This document shows, piece after piece, positions 9,166-17,734 of a stretch of 64,000 bases of DNA. Under the pieces are notes generated by a model that did no database searches, had not been told where the DNA came from, and saw only the letters and a program-made list of their open reading frames with translations. Position 1 is the stretch's first letter. Every line of letters starts with the position of its first letter. This DNA comes from Acidimicrobiia bacterium. GTDB taxonomy: Bacteria > Actinomycetota > Acidimicrobiia > ATN3 > PSLF01. The translations under genes were made by a program, and so were the position numbers. The stretch spans positions 186,942 to 250,941 of the forward strand of contig PSLF01000001.1 in assembly GCA_040289475.1 (NCBI GenBank), written 5' to 3'.

Positions 9166-10653
9166 GTGGACCGACGGCGAAGCCAGTTGTGGACGATTGC
9201 GATGATTACGGTTGTCGTCTTTGCCCTAGCCTTCGCGGGCTACTCGTACGTCGTCCACATGCTCGGAGACGGGAAGTCAAGCGAGGTGCTCTTCCCGTGG
9301 ATGAGGTTGGCGCTCGTACTCTCGGCAGTACTGTTCTGTCTGTATTTGCTCGAGAAGGAGATTGCCCTTAGGAGGTTGACAAAGCTTCTGATCGACGAGC
9401 GAGTGATAACCACAGCCCTCTCAAATCGCCTTAGGGAGTTGACCGCTCTCACCGATGCTGCCAAGGCCATTAACTCGACCCTCGACTTGGACGATGTTCT
9501 TGGGATTATTCTTTCGTCTGCTTTGGGGCTTTTGGGCGGTACAGAAGGCTCGATCATGCTATTGGACGAGAACGAAGAATTTCTCGAAACGTACTGCTAC
9601 AGGGGATCTGCGGATCGCTACGAGCCCGAGCCTCTGCTCAGAGTCGGCCAGGGCGTAGCAGGATATGTCGCCGCCAAGCGCCAGGCTGTGGTCGTAACCG
9701 GCAAACCTGATCCCGAGGTGTTTCGCGATGTGCCAGAAAAGCAGGTAAACATTCACTCCGCAATGTGCGTACCCTTGATTTCAAGGGGACGGTTGCTGGG
9801 CGTGCTGAGCATTAACGACACCGAGGGAGGCCGTGACTTTTCCGACTACGACTTGAGAACGCTCAAGTTGTTTGCCGACCACGCCGCCGTTGCGATCGCC
9901 AACGCAACCCTCTACGAGAAAGAACGGGAGAACGTCGCCAAGCTAATGGAGGTAGACCGACTCAAATCGGAGTTCGTCGCGACAGTGAGCCATGAACTCA
10001 AGACCCCCCTGACGTCGATCATAGGCGCTGCTCAGACCTTGAGACGGGCCTCAGAGCGCCTTGATCAAGAGTCCAAAGCCGAGTTTCTCACGATGATGGA
10101 GCGCCAAGGGCAGCGCCTCCTGCGCCTCATAGAGGACATTCTCTTTGCGTCTCGCATTGAAGCGGGCGAAAGTCCTCTCAAGCTAGAGCGAGTCGACGTC
10201 TTATGGATAGTGTCCGAAGCTGTCGCGACCCTCGCAACACGCCCCGGAGCTGACCGTATAGTTTTGGACTTCCCCGACACAGGACTCGAAGCTTTGGCAG
10301 ATCCAGGGGCGCTTCAGCAGGTCATCATCAATCTGTTAGACAATGCTTTGAAGTACGGAGGGGTAGATGGGCCTGTAGTGGTCACGGGAAACATTCTCGA
10401 CGACAGATTTGTCCAGGTATCCGTGATCGACAGAGGACCAGGCATTGCCCCTGAAGACCAAGAACTGATTTTTGACAGGTTCCGTCAGATCGACGGTTCG
10501 AGAAAGCGCCGCTCGGTGGGAGTTGGATTGGGACTGTACATCGTAAGAAACTTAGTCGAAGGGCACGGGGGCAAAATCTGGGTTGAAAGCGAAGTAGGTC
10601 AGGGAAGTCGTTTTTACTTCACCCTACCCAGGCCGGAGCCGGAAGGCCATTAG
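9166..10653 (+). CDS. Membrane sensor histidine kinase with GAF domain
   Basis: A 495-residue kinase. Two transmembrane helices lie at about residues 9-30 and 46-62 with almost no outside loop, so it probably senses membrane or internal signals. A GAF domain follows (about 90-250), then HisKA with the H-box [15 protein letters not shown] (His276), then HATPase_c with [11 protein letters not shown] (N box), [10 protein letters not shown] (G1) and [18 protein letters not shown] (G2). The GTG start is two bases after GGAGG, which is tight; the frame stays open back to 9067 and includes a CTG at 9076 after GGAGGG, so a longer start is possible. A lone receiver gene follows after 34 bases. Confidence 0.92.
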   Translation: MDRRRSQLWTIAMITVVVFALAFAGYSYVVHMLGDGKSSEVLFPWMRLALVLSAVLFCLYLLEKEIALRRLTKLLIDERVITTALSNRLRELTALTDAAKAINSTLDLDDVLGIILSSALGLLGGTEGSIMLLDENEEFLETYCYRGSADRYEPEPLLRVGQGVAGYVAAKRQAVVVTGKPDPEVFRDVPEKQVNIHSAMCVPLISRGRLLGVLSINDTEGGRDFSDYDLRTLKLFADHAAVAIANATLYEKERENVAKLMEVDRLKSEFVATVSHELKTPLTSIIGAAQTLRRASERLDQESKAEFLTMMERQGQRLLRLIEDILFASRIEAGESPLKLERVDVLWIVSEAVATLATRPGADRIVLDFPDTGLEALADPGALQQVIINLLDNALKYGGVDGPVVVTGNILDDRFVQVSVIDRGPGIAPEDQELIFDRFRQIDGSRKRRSVGVGLGLYIVRNLVEGHGGKIWVESEVGQGSRFYFTLPRPEPEGH

Positions 10654-10687
10654 AAATGCCGAAAATTAGAACGCTAGGCGAGGATCG

Positions 10688-11062
10688 ATGCCCAAGGGAA
10701 AGCACAGGGTACTAATCGTCGACGACGAGCCAGACATTTTGTTGATGCTGAGAGTCAACTTTGAGACCGAGGGATACGACACCCTCCTCGCGTCAGATGG
10801 TGCAACTGCTCTCCGTCGTATCCAGGAAGACAATCCCGACGTAGTGCTTCTCGACATCATGATGCCGATTCTCGACGGGTGGGCGGTGCTCCAAGAGTGC
10901 GCGAAGCTGGCTGACGCACCTCGAATCATTGTCCTCTCAGCAAAAGCCGGAAGCGACGACATCGCCAGAGCCCAAAAATTAGGTGCGGCGGAGTATGTTA
11001 CCAAGCCTTTCGACCCCGACCAGCTGATACGTATAGTGAATGATGTTTTAGAAAGGGAGTAG
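10688..11062 (+). CDS. Single-domain response regulator (CheY-like receiver)
   Basis: A 124-residue receiver with no output domain. Seen: the acidic pair in LIVDDEPD, phosphoacceptor Asp56 in VVLLDIMMPILDGW, Ser near IIVLSAKAG, and the conserved Lys in YVTKPFDPDQL. It lies 34 bases after the GAF histidine kinase and is its probable partner. Without a DNA-binding domain it must act through protein contacts, for instance as a phosphate relay step or by binding one of the neighbouring signalling proteins. It precedes a second large kinase after 117 bases. Confidence 0.93.
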   Translation: MPKGKHRVLIVDDEPDILLMLRVNFETEGYDTLLASDGATALRRIQEDNPDVVLLDIMMPILDGWAVLQECAKLADAPRIIVLSAKAGSDDIARAQKLGAAEYVTKPFDPDQLIRIVNDVLERE

Positions 11063-11179
11063 GCCGCGGAGAGAGTTCGCCGAAGACAGCCAGCGTGATT
11101 TTGCGCTGTTTTTTGCCGATCCAACTCGGCTGATTGCCGATTCCATGCTGTAATCTTTGGTCGGACAATCCTTTCAAGC

Positions 11180-13780
11180 ATGGAAGGTTCCGGGGAGACG
11201 GGCACATCGAGTAAGGCTATAGCGTCTCAAGCTGTGATCGCCCCCCGCCTTCGCAAGGTGGGTTACATAGGCGTTCCGGCTTATCTTGTCGCGGTGGGAG
11301 CGGGCGGTGCCATTATGCGACGGCTCGGTATTCCCGCTGCAGCTCCGCTGCTCCTTGGAGCAGCCGGACCGCTGATGTGTGCAGCTTGGTTTTTTTCTCG
11401 GCTAGTTTCGGAGAGCCTCCATGGGCCCATCAGCAGATTCTGGGCTCACATGGGCCGGGGAAATTTCGCATTGGGCGGCGGATTCGTGGCGTGGGCATTG
11501 ACGCTGCTCTCCGGTTACAGGCCATTAGGTATAGCATCGGTGCTACTCGCATTGTCAAGCGCACTTTGGTACTTTTCTGCCGTTTCCAGCCGTATCAGAG
11601 CGATAGAAGGCTCTGGTCTCGCTCCTCTCAATATCGCCAATTTGGCTGCTGTTGTCGGTGTTGTCGCCAGTTACTACTTCTACGGGCCGTTTTTGCTTCT
11701 TGTCCACAAGCGAGGATTGTCGCCTGCCGTCTTCGTAGCTATCGTGATCTTCTCTACCAGCGGCCTTTTATACCTTCTTCAAGTTCTATTCGGGCGTTAT
11801 AGAGATCATGCTCGCCCACCAGACCAGATTTTTGCAACGGGTGGCGTGTCAGCAATGCTGCTTGCGATTGCTGACACTGCTTACCTACTTACCGAACGGC
11901 CAATGGAAAACGTAGCACTGGCCTTTGCCGCTCTCGTGGTTGTCTCACCTCTGGCGATCGCGCCACTGTTTGAAACCGGCAGGTCGCTTCGGACTAAAAC
12001 ACATCCTGCGGTCCAGCCCCCAACCTGGTTTCCAATAGGCTTGTCTGGGGCACTTTTGATTCCGCTGGCACTACACCTTCTTACAACTGCGTCTTATACC
12101 CAGCCGGCACGGGTAGCTAGCGTTCTCCTTGGAGCCGCCGTCGTCACCGCAGCCTCTATCGCAGCTCAAAGAGTGTTGATGCGGCAAACCGAGGCGCTTG
12201 CCGCTCGCCAGAGAGCTATCGAGAGTCTTTACGAGAAAGAGGCTGCAAAAGAGGCTGCGCTGCTCGACATACTGCAGCGAGTATCAGAAGGCTGGAGTAT
12301 TGCGGATGTCGTCGAGGGCTCGCTTCGTGCGGTCGTACAAACGACCTCCGCCACGCGGGCACTGTTTGTAGTTCTCGACTTGGCTCGTAACAGGTCTAGG
12401 CTGCTAGGAGTAGTGGGCCTTAACGAAGAGGAGATCGAGGAACTCAAAGAAAAACTCGGGGACCCGTATTCATTGCAGCGAGCGTTGCGGGGAGGACGAA
12501 CTCTCACAATGACGAAGGCGCTCATCCCTGGACTTAGCGACACTTCCGCGCGGTTCGGAGCAATCTCATTAGCGTCCACCGCTATATCGGGGTGGGAAGA
12601 GGGGGGCACCGCCATTCTCTGCGCCGACTGTACGGTACCTGGATCCCGGTTCACCGACGACGATATACGAATGATAGAGGGGATTTCCGACTACGTAAGC
12701 CTAGCGCTATCGCGAATGCGCCTCTTTAGAGAGCTCGCCGCTTCCGAGGAGCGATACAGAGTTCTAGTAGAAGAGTCGACCGACGGTGTGGTCGAACTCG
12801 ACAAAGAAGGAAGGGTCCTCTTTTCCAACAAGGCGTTCGCGAAAATGATCGGCAAAGAGCCTGTACAGCTATTAGGGGAGAGTTTTTTCGAGCTTTTGGG
12901 AGTAACACGCTCTAAACCTCCAACAAAGGGCGAGGTCACTCGTACGACCGCTGCCGTCAAGTTCAACGCCGAAGAGGTCATCCTAGAGATCTACCAATCG
13001 ACGAGACGTGACGGGAAGATCCAGGCACTCGTCCGGAACGTAACGGAACGCCACAACTATGCGCAGCGGCTTCGAAAGCTATATGAGGAACTAGCTGAAA
13101 AGGAGAGACTCAGAACTCAAGCCCTATCAAAGTTGATCCGAGCCGAAGAAGAGACACGGTCGAGAATCGCGGCTGACCTTCACGACGGACCTGTCCAGGA
13201 ATTTTCAAGGCTTGCCATTTCTCTCGATATCGCCAAGCGTCACCTAGAAAAGGGAAACCTTCAAGAAGGGTTCCAGGTGCTAGCCGATGTCAGAAAGAGT
13301 CTCAGCGCAGAACTTCTGAGGCTCCGCTCCCTGATGACAGAGCTCAGGCCCCCGGTACTCGCAGAGCGTAACCTTGCAGAAGCTATCGCCGCGTACTGTC
13401 GAGCCTTCGAAAACGACACGGGAATCTTGGTAAAACTGGCAACCGAGGACGTGGATATCGAAAAGAGCCAAGAGATCGTTTTGTATCGAATTTTCCAGGA
13501 AGCCATGACCAACGTGAAAAAACACTCCTTCGCGAGGCATCTGCAGATTAGGCTAGAGCAATCCCCAGAAGGCGGTGTCGCGTTGTCGATCTCCGATGAC
13601 GGGGTCGGCTTTGACCCGTCGATACTAGAAAGTGTTGTGGAAGACGGCCACATAGGCGTAGTCTCTATGGCGGAGCGAGCCGAACTGGCTGGAGGGAGCT
13701 GTCTGATTGAGAGCCGGCCGGGACAGGGGACGACGGTCCGCGTGACCATTGGCGGCGAGGTGAGGGAAAATGCCGGCTAA
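11180..13780 (+). CDS. Multi-pass membrane NarL-type histidine kinase with GAF and PAS domains
   Basis: An 866-residue kinase. The first 330 residues hold roughly nine to ten hydrophobic helices, an integral membrane sensor region of unrecognised type. Then come a short coiled coil (about 335-365), a GAF domain (about 370-515), a PAS domain (about 525-640), and a HisKA_3 dimerisation domain with the motif AADLHDGPVQEF (His668), typical of NarL/DegS-type kinases. The HATPase domain has EAMTNVKKHS and SDDGVGFDP. No clear ribosome-binding site precedes the ATG. It overlaps the next gene, a receiver-GGDEF-HD-GYP protein, by 11 bases, so that protein is its likely partner. Confidence 0.9.
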   Translation: MEGSGETGTSSKAIASQAVIAPRLRKVGYIGVPAYLVAVGAGGAIMRRLGIPAAAPLLLGAAGPLMCAAWFFSRLVSESLHGPISRFWAHMGRGNFALGGGFVAWALTLLSGYRPLGIASVLLALSSALWYFSAVSSRIRAIEGSGLAPLNIANLAAVVGVVASYYFYGPFLLLVHKRGLSPAVFVAIVIFSTSGLLYLLQVLFGRYRDHARPPDQIFATGGVSAMLLAIADTAYLLTERPMENVALAFAALVVVSPLAIAPLFETGRSLRTKTHPAVQPPTWFPIGLSGALLIPLALHLLTTASYTQPARVASVLLGAAVVTAASIAAQRVLMRQTEALAARQRAIESLYEKEAAKEAALLDILQRVSEGWSIADVVEGSLRAVVQTTSATRALFVVLDLARNRSRLLGVVGLNEEEIEELKEKLGDPYSLQRALRGGRTLTMTKALIPGLSDTSARFGAISLASTAISGWEEGGTAILCADCTVPGSRFTDDDIRMIEGISDYVSLALSRMRLFRELAASEERYRVLVEESTDGVVELDKEGRVLFSNKAFAKMIGKEPVQLLGESFFELLGVTRSKPPTKGEVTRTTAAVKFNAEEVILEIYQSTRRDGKIQALVRNVTERHNYAQRLRKLYEELAEKERLRTQALSKLIRAEEETRSRIAADLHDGPVQEFSRLAISLDIAKRHLEKGNLQEGFQVLADVRKSLSAELLRLRSLMTELRPPVLAERNLAEAIAAYCRAFENDTGILVKLATEDVDIEKSQEIVLYRIFQEAMTNVKKHSFARHLQIRLEQSPEGGVALSISDDGVGFDPSILESVVEDGHIGVVSMAERAELAGGSCLIESRPGQGTTVRVTIGGEVRENAG

Positions 13781-15392
13781 AGTCCTCGTGGTCGACGACA
13801 ACGACGGCATACGCCATGCCCTAGTCGAACTGTTATCAACCCATCCAGATCTTGAAGTAGTAGGGGAGGCCGCTGACGGCGCGTCCGCCGTAAAGCTCGC
13901 CCAAGAGCTTTCTCCCGATGTCGTACTTATGGACGTCAAGATGCCCGGGATGGATGGCATTGAGGCAACACGTCGCATCCGGCAGATAGACCCCAATGTT
14001 CAAGTGGTAGCGCACACAGCCTACGAGGACGCAACGCTCGTCTCCGACATGGTCAAGGCCGGGGCCAAGAGCTACTTGCTAAAAGGTGCCGAGGCCGAAG
14101 CAATCACCAATGCGCTTACTTCCGTCCTGGATGGAAGAAGTGTGCTTGACGAGGCAACCACTCGTCCGGTTCTTGATGAAATTGAAGTCCTTTATCAAAA
14201 AGAGCAAGAGCGAACAAGAGAGCTCGAGGCCTTGGTGCGTCAGCTCCAGGAGTTGACGGTCACCGACTACCTAACCGGTCTCTACTCGCATCGTTTCTTT
14301 CACGACAGACTCGAAGAGGAACTAGCCCGAGCCCAGAGATACCGCAGACCTGTTTCGCTCATGATCATTGACCTCGACGATTTCAAGCTCGTCAACGAAA
14401 GATACGGATACTCGGTTGGTGACCAAGTGTTGAAGGAGCTTTCCTCCAGGATCCGATCAGAGTGTCGCTCTATCGATATTCCATGTCGCATTGGGGGAGA
14501 AGAAATAGCGATAATCCTTCCCGAGACGTATTCGACAGCTGCTGGCCACCTCGCCGAAAGGCTGCGCCTCAGGGTTTCCACGGAGTCCTTCGACGAAGCG
14601 GGCAATTTAACATGCTCTATCGGGGTGGCCGGATATCCCACAGATGCGGCGACCCGAGATGACCTTCTTACTCGTGCCAACATCGCTCTTGCACGAGCAA
14701 AGTCGCTCGGCAAGGACATGGTCGTCGTGTACAAACCTGCGTGGACAGACGATTTGCGCGACGACTCCGAGCGGGTCCGTCGTGAGTTTTTGTTGCGCTC
14801 GGTATTCGCGTTGGCTGCCGCGGTGGACGCCAGGGATCGATACACCGCTCAGCACTCGCAACGCTTGGCGGAGTACAGCCACCTCATCGCAGCGGAAATC
14901 GGGTTTTCCAAGGCGGAATTAGAGTCACTACGCATTTCCGCCCTTCTCCACGATGTAGGCAAGATCGGGATACGAGATGCCGTACTCTTGAAACCAGGGA
15001 GGCTGACAGACGACGAATTTGCCGAGATGAAGCTTCACCCAGAAATCGGCCACCGCATTCTGCAGGGAGCAGTCGACCGGCAGATCCTCGCCGTGGTCCG
15101 CCACCATCACGAACACTTCGACGGTACCGGCTATCCCGACGGACTAAAGGGAGATGAGATTCCGCTGGGAGCCCGCTGTCTACTGGTCGCTGACGCGTTC
15201 GATGCGATGACCAGTCATCGGGTGTACAGAAAAGCGCTCCCGATGGAGAGAGTGATCGACGAGTTGAAGCGACACTCGGGCACCCAGTTCGATCCCGAAA
15301 TAGTAAGGGTCTTTTTAGAAATCCTGGAGGCCGGTAAGCTAGCTCCCTTTTACAAAGGCAACACGGAACTCAGTATCGAGGAGATCGCTTGA
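13770..15392 (+). CDS. Response regulator with GGDEF and HD-GYP domains
   Basis: A 540-residue three-domain protein. A NarL-type receiver has phosphoacceptor Asp55 (VVLMDVKMPGMDG). The GGDEF domain (about 165-320) reads GGEEI at residues 242-246, with an RxxD inhibitory site (RSID) just upstream. The HD-GYP domain (about 350-520) has LLHDVGKIG (His394, Asp395), HHHEHFDGTGYP (GYP at 454-456) and VADAFDAMTSHRVYR. GGDEF domains make and HD-GYP domains break cyclic-di-GMP, so this protein could do either under control of the upstream kinase. The acidic catalytic residues of GGEEI are kept; only the final Phe is changed. A convergent gene ends 51 bases away. Confidence 0.92.
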   Translation: MPAKVLVVDDNDGIRHALVELLSTHPDLEVVGEAADGASAVKLAQELSPDVVLMDVKMPGMDGIEATRRIRQIDPNVQVVAHTAYEDATLVSDMVKAGAKSYLLKGAEAEAITNALTSVLDGRSVLDEATTRPVLDEIEVLYQKEQERTRELEALVRQLQELTVTDYLTGLYSHRFFHDRLEEELARAQRYRRPVSLMIIDLDDFKLVNERYGYSVGDQVLKELSSRIRSECRSIDIPCRIGGEEIAIILPETYSTAAGHLAERLRLRVSTESFDEAGNLTCSIGVAGYPTDAATRDDLLTRANIALARAKSLGKDMVVVYKPAWTDDLRDDSERVRREFLLRSVFALAAAVDARDRYTAQHSQRLAEYSHLIAAEIGFSKAELESLRISALLHDVGKIGIRDAVLLKPGRLTDDEFAEMKLHPEIGHRILQGAVDRQILAVVRHHHEHFDGTGYPDGLKGDEIPLGARCLLVADAFDAMTSHRVYRKALPMERVIDELKRHSGTQFDPEIVRVFLEILEAGKLAPFYKGNTELSIEEIA

Positions 15393-15443
15393 AGCATCCC
15401 CTCCCAAGAGAGGTCTTGCGCGGTTTCGTTGGAAAGTTTTTCC

Positions 15444-15881
15444 TCATTTGAAGAATGACACTGATAACCATGTCATCTTCGAACACGACGGGCAGCGCAT
15501 GAAGTGATCGTAACTCCTGAAGGGAACCCAAAAAGATACCGGCAATCTTGCAAGCACCAGCTCTAGCCAGGAAATCCTGGAGGATCGGCCGCAGGAGCTG
15601 CACTCAACAAGAACCGTCCCAATTCGACGCCGGTCGAGACAAAAGAGGGCTCCCCGGCCTGCTTCGATAGCATCGGCCACTGCTGCACCAGAGATTCTTC
15701 GGGCCGCACCCGCGTCGGCGACAGAGAAGAGAGCCTCCTTTCCAGACGGATTGAAAGGTCGCCTCTTTGACCTCCTAGCTCTCCACTCGGGAATTCTTGG
15801 GAAGGATCCTGTATCGGCGGTGGGGCTCGTTTCGGCAGCGACCTCCCGACCGGATCTTTTCGATTTATCCGCCTCCACCAT
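15444..15881 (-). CDS. Hypothetical zinc-ribbon protein downstream of parA
   Basis: A 145-residue protein I do not recognise as a named family. The N-terminal 45 residues are polar and basic. The middle has DAIEAGRGALFCLDRRR. The C-terminal half has two cysteine pairs, CSSCGRSS and CPSCSKMTW, about 35 residues apart with aromatic and hydrophobic residues between (RLPVSFWVPFRSYDHF), like a zinc ribbon with a hydrophobic insert. The ATG at 15881 sits one base after GGGAGG; a GTG at 15878 has better spacing and an ATG at 15911 is further up. It overlaps the parA 3' end by about 17 bases, so it is translated with parA and may act with it. Confidence 0.65.
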   Translation of the reverse strand: MVEADKSKRSGREVAAETSPTADTGSFPRIPEWRARRSKRRPFNPSGKEALFSVADAGAARRISGAAVADAIEAGRGALFCLDRRRIGTVLVECSSCGRSSRISWLELVLARLPVSFWVPFRSYDHFMRCPSCSKMTWLSVSFFK

Positions 15882-16650
15882 GCCTCCCTGTCGCCCTGAG
15901 TTCTTTTGCAATCTCTATGTAGGCCTCTGCACCGGGAACCGAAGGCGCATACTCGAAAATAGAACTACCCATTGCGGGAGCTTCCGCAAATCGGATGCTT
16001 TTTCTCACAGGCTCCCCTATCAAGGGAAGGTTGTACTTAGTAGTGATCTCTTCTATGACGACCCTTCCCAGGTTGGGGCGGGGATCATACATCGTAGCGA
16101 GGAAACCCCTCACTCTGAGACTAGAGTTTGTGTACCGGCGGACGTCGTCAATGGTTTCGAGTAACTGCCCTACGCCTCTCATACCTAGGGTTTCGCACTG
16201 CACCGGAATTACCACTTCGTCCGAGGCCGTGAGGCCACAGATAGTGAGAATTCCTAGCGAAGGAGGGCAGTCGATGAGGATCCAATCGTACTCATCCAGA
16301 AGACCCGAAATGGCCCTCGACAGCGCGAACTCGCGTCCCGTCTTTCCAGTTAGAACGACCTCTGCACCGGCTAGGTCGATGTTGGAAGGTATTAGATCCA
16401 GAACGGTGCCACTTCGTCCCAGGTGCTGAAGGGCATCCTTGGCAACGGCGTTCTGCAAAATCACATCGTGCAATGACGGCTCGAGGGCGTCGGGTTCGAG
16501 ACCGCAGCTGAACGTTAGGCACCCCTGCGGATCCAGATCCACAAGAAGGACTCGATCGCCGAAGCTCGCCAGTGCGGATCCGATAGCCTGAGCAGAAGTG
16601 GTCTTGCCGACCCCACCTTTTTGGTTTGCAAACGCAATCGTGGTAGCCAT
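15865..16650 (-). CDS. parA: ParA/MinD-type ATPase
   Basis: A Walker-type ATPase of about 261 residues. Seen: the deviant Walker A motif NQKGGVGKTTSA close to the N-terminus, VLLVDLDPQGCLT (A' motif), and WILIDCPPSLGILT (Walker B). The protein begins MATTIAFANQKGGVGKTT from the ATG at 16650; a GTG at 16656 adds two residues. It starts 31 bases after the tRNA-Phe gene on the same strand and shows no good ribosome-binding site, so it may share the tRNA transcript or be leaderless. No parB lies beside it. The usual actinobacterial parAB is expected beyond the right edge (next to cwlM), so this could be a second, orphan ParA with another cargo. Confidence 0.9.
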   Translation of the reverse strand: MATTIAFANQKGGVGKTTSAQAIGSALASFGDRVLLVDLDPQGCLTFSCGLEPDALEPSLHDVILQNAVAKDALQHLGRSGTVLDLIPSNIDLAGAEVVLTGKTGREFALSRAISGLLDEYDWILIDCPPSLGILTICGLTASDEVVIPVQCETLGMRGVGQLLETIDDVRRYTNSSLRVRGFLATMYDPRPNLGRVVIEEITTKYNLPLIGEPVRKSIRFAEAPAMGSSIFEYAPSVPGAEAYIEIAKELRATGRHGGGG

Positions 16651-16680
16651 ATCCACGATCTTACAGGCTCAAGCATGTCA

Positions 16681-16756
16681 TGGTGGCTGGGGGCGGAATC
16701 GAACCGCCGACCCTCGGTTTTTCAGACCGATGCTCTTCCAACTGAGCTACCCAGCC
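16681..16756 (-). tRNA. tRNA-Phe (GAA)
   Basis: Full cloverleaf on the minus strand. Acceptor GGCTGGG/CCCAGCC, discriminator A and an encoded CCA (16681-16683). Anticodon loop CTGAAAA gives GAA. T loop TTCGATT. It is the last of three tRNAs and is followed by parA. Confidence 0.97.
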
Positions 16757-16762
16757 GACCAG

Positions 16763-16837
16763 CGGGGACGACGGGATTTGAACCCGCGGCCTCCGGCTTG
16801 ACAGGCCGGCGTGCACTCCAAGCTGCACCACGCCCCC
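16763..16837 (-). tRNA. tRNA-Asp (GTC)
   Basis: Minus strand. Acceptor GGGGGCG/CGTCCCC with one G-U pair, discriminator G, no encoded CCA. Anticodon loop CTGTCAA gives GTC. T loop TTCAAAT. It lies 6 bases from tRNA-Phe and 3 bases from tRNA-Glu. Confidence 0.96.
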
Positions 16838-16840
16838 GGG

Positions 16841-16913
16841 TGCCCCCAGGGGAATTCGAATCCCCGTTACCGCCTTGAAAGGGCGGCGTCCTAGGCCGCT
16901 AGACGATGGGGGC
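16841..16913 (-). tRNA. tRNA-Glu (TTC)
   Basis: Minus strand, first gene of the Glu-Asp-Phe cluster, an arrangement well known in actinobacteria. Acceptor GCCCCCA/TGGGGGC, discriminator A, no encoded CCA. Anticodon loop CTTTCAA gives TTC. T loop TTCGAAT. Confidence 0.96.
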
Positions 16914-16931
16914 AGGAGAGATGGACAAGCG

Positions 16932-16937
16932 AGCATA
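16932..16937 (-). promoter_or_regulatory. Possible -10 box of the tRNA cluster
   Basis: TATGCT on the minus strand, ending 18 bases before the tRNA-Glu 5' end. Spacing suits a tRNA promoter. I see no good -35 match. The rest of 16938-17112 holds no gene I can support. Confidence 0.3.
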
Positions 16938-17112
16938 GCACGGGCTTTGTCTTCGCTGTTCTGGCGTTATCGACGGTACACCTTGGTCGTTGCAACTGTA
17001 TCGGTGAGATGCCCGGTTCTAACTCAAAACTCGGAAAGGACAGCGGTTCTCAACACGGGCACCTTATAACAGATCCTACGACCGAGCTCGTCTTCGTCGA
17101 CAACCCTATTCT

Positions 17113-17583
17113 TCAGCTTGCACTCTCCTCCGGCGATACGGACCTTCTACCCAGAAGGTAAAACAGGATCATAAGCACGATCCAGATGGGCACTAGAATC
17201 AACCACCATGCTACGTAAGCTACAGGCTTGGCCCACACAGGGGGTGTCGCAGGGCATGGGCAAGTAGGTGACGGAGCGGGCGTCGTCGGCAGTCGGGGGG
17301 AAGTTGTCGGTGAGGGACCAGCTACCGTAGGGGAAGGTGACGGGGTAGGAGACTCCGACGGGGAAGGGCTCGGAGATGGGGTTTCCTGTGCCACAGCCGG
17401 GCCAGGAGTGGGCAGAGCGAAACTTGGAGCAGGCTTTGGGGGAGGCGGGGTTGGTGTGTAGGGGGCCTGTGCCGTGGCCATACTGCTACCGAGTGTCGAT
17501 AAAACTGCCCCAAAAAAGAACGCTCCGAGCCAAGCACGCGCAAGCTTCTTGGCGAATGCCTGCTCGGAAGTTGCTTTTTTCAC
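17113..17583 (-). CDS. Secreted/membrane-anchored Pro-Ser-Thr-rich protein
   Basis: Start set at the GTG at 17583, which has GGGAGGA five bases upstream; longer in-frame starts lack this. The 156-residue protein begins with basic residues and a hydrophobic stretch ending SSMATAQA, a signal peptide. A low-complexity region of about 80 residues follows, made of Pro, Ser and Thr (for example TPTPPPPKPAPS and SPSPSPSESPTPSPSP), the sort often O-glycosylated in actinobacteria. Then a CPCP-containing spacer and a C-terminal transmembrane helix (WWLILVPIWIVLMILFYLLG) with a short basic tail. It looks like a wall-spanning stalk held by its C-terminal helix. Function unknown. Confidence 0.7.
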   Translation of the reverse strand: MKKATSEQAFAKKLARAWLGAFFFGAVLSTLGSSMATAQAPYTPTPPPPKPAPSFALPTPGPAVAQETPSPSPSPSESPTPSPSPTVAGPSPTTSPRLPTTPAPSPTCPCPATPPVWAKPVAYVAWWLILVPIWIVLMILFYLLGRRSVSPEESAS

Positions 17584-17646
17584 CTTTCCTCCCGATGCAC
17601 ATTCCGGATGGCGAAATCGAAAACCTATCAACACAGGGGATACGCA

Positions 17647-17652
17647 ATTATA
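17647..17652 (-). promoter_or_regulatory. -10 box upstream of the Pro-rich protein gene
   Basis: A consensus TATAAT on the minus strand, about 64 bases before the GTG at 17583, inside an AT-rich patch (17640-17720) that stands out from its surroundings. No clear -35. Confidence 0.4.
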
Positions 17653-17734
17653 TGTGCTTCAGTGTCGATCGGCGTTGGGTTGTGATGACAAAAGTGAAAA
17701 ATTTACGAGCCCTCAAAATTCGAGTTTTCCACGT

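Noticed and set aside
16598-16936. ORFs of 67-91 codons on both strands over 16598-16936
   Set aside because: They read through three clear tRNA genes. Such ORFs are often wrongly annotated as proteins.
17228-17461. Gly/Val-rich plus-strand ORF
   Set aside because: It is the antisense of the Pro/Ser/Thr repeat region of the membrane protein.
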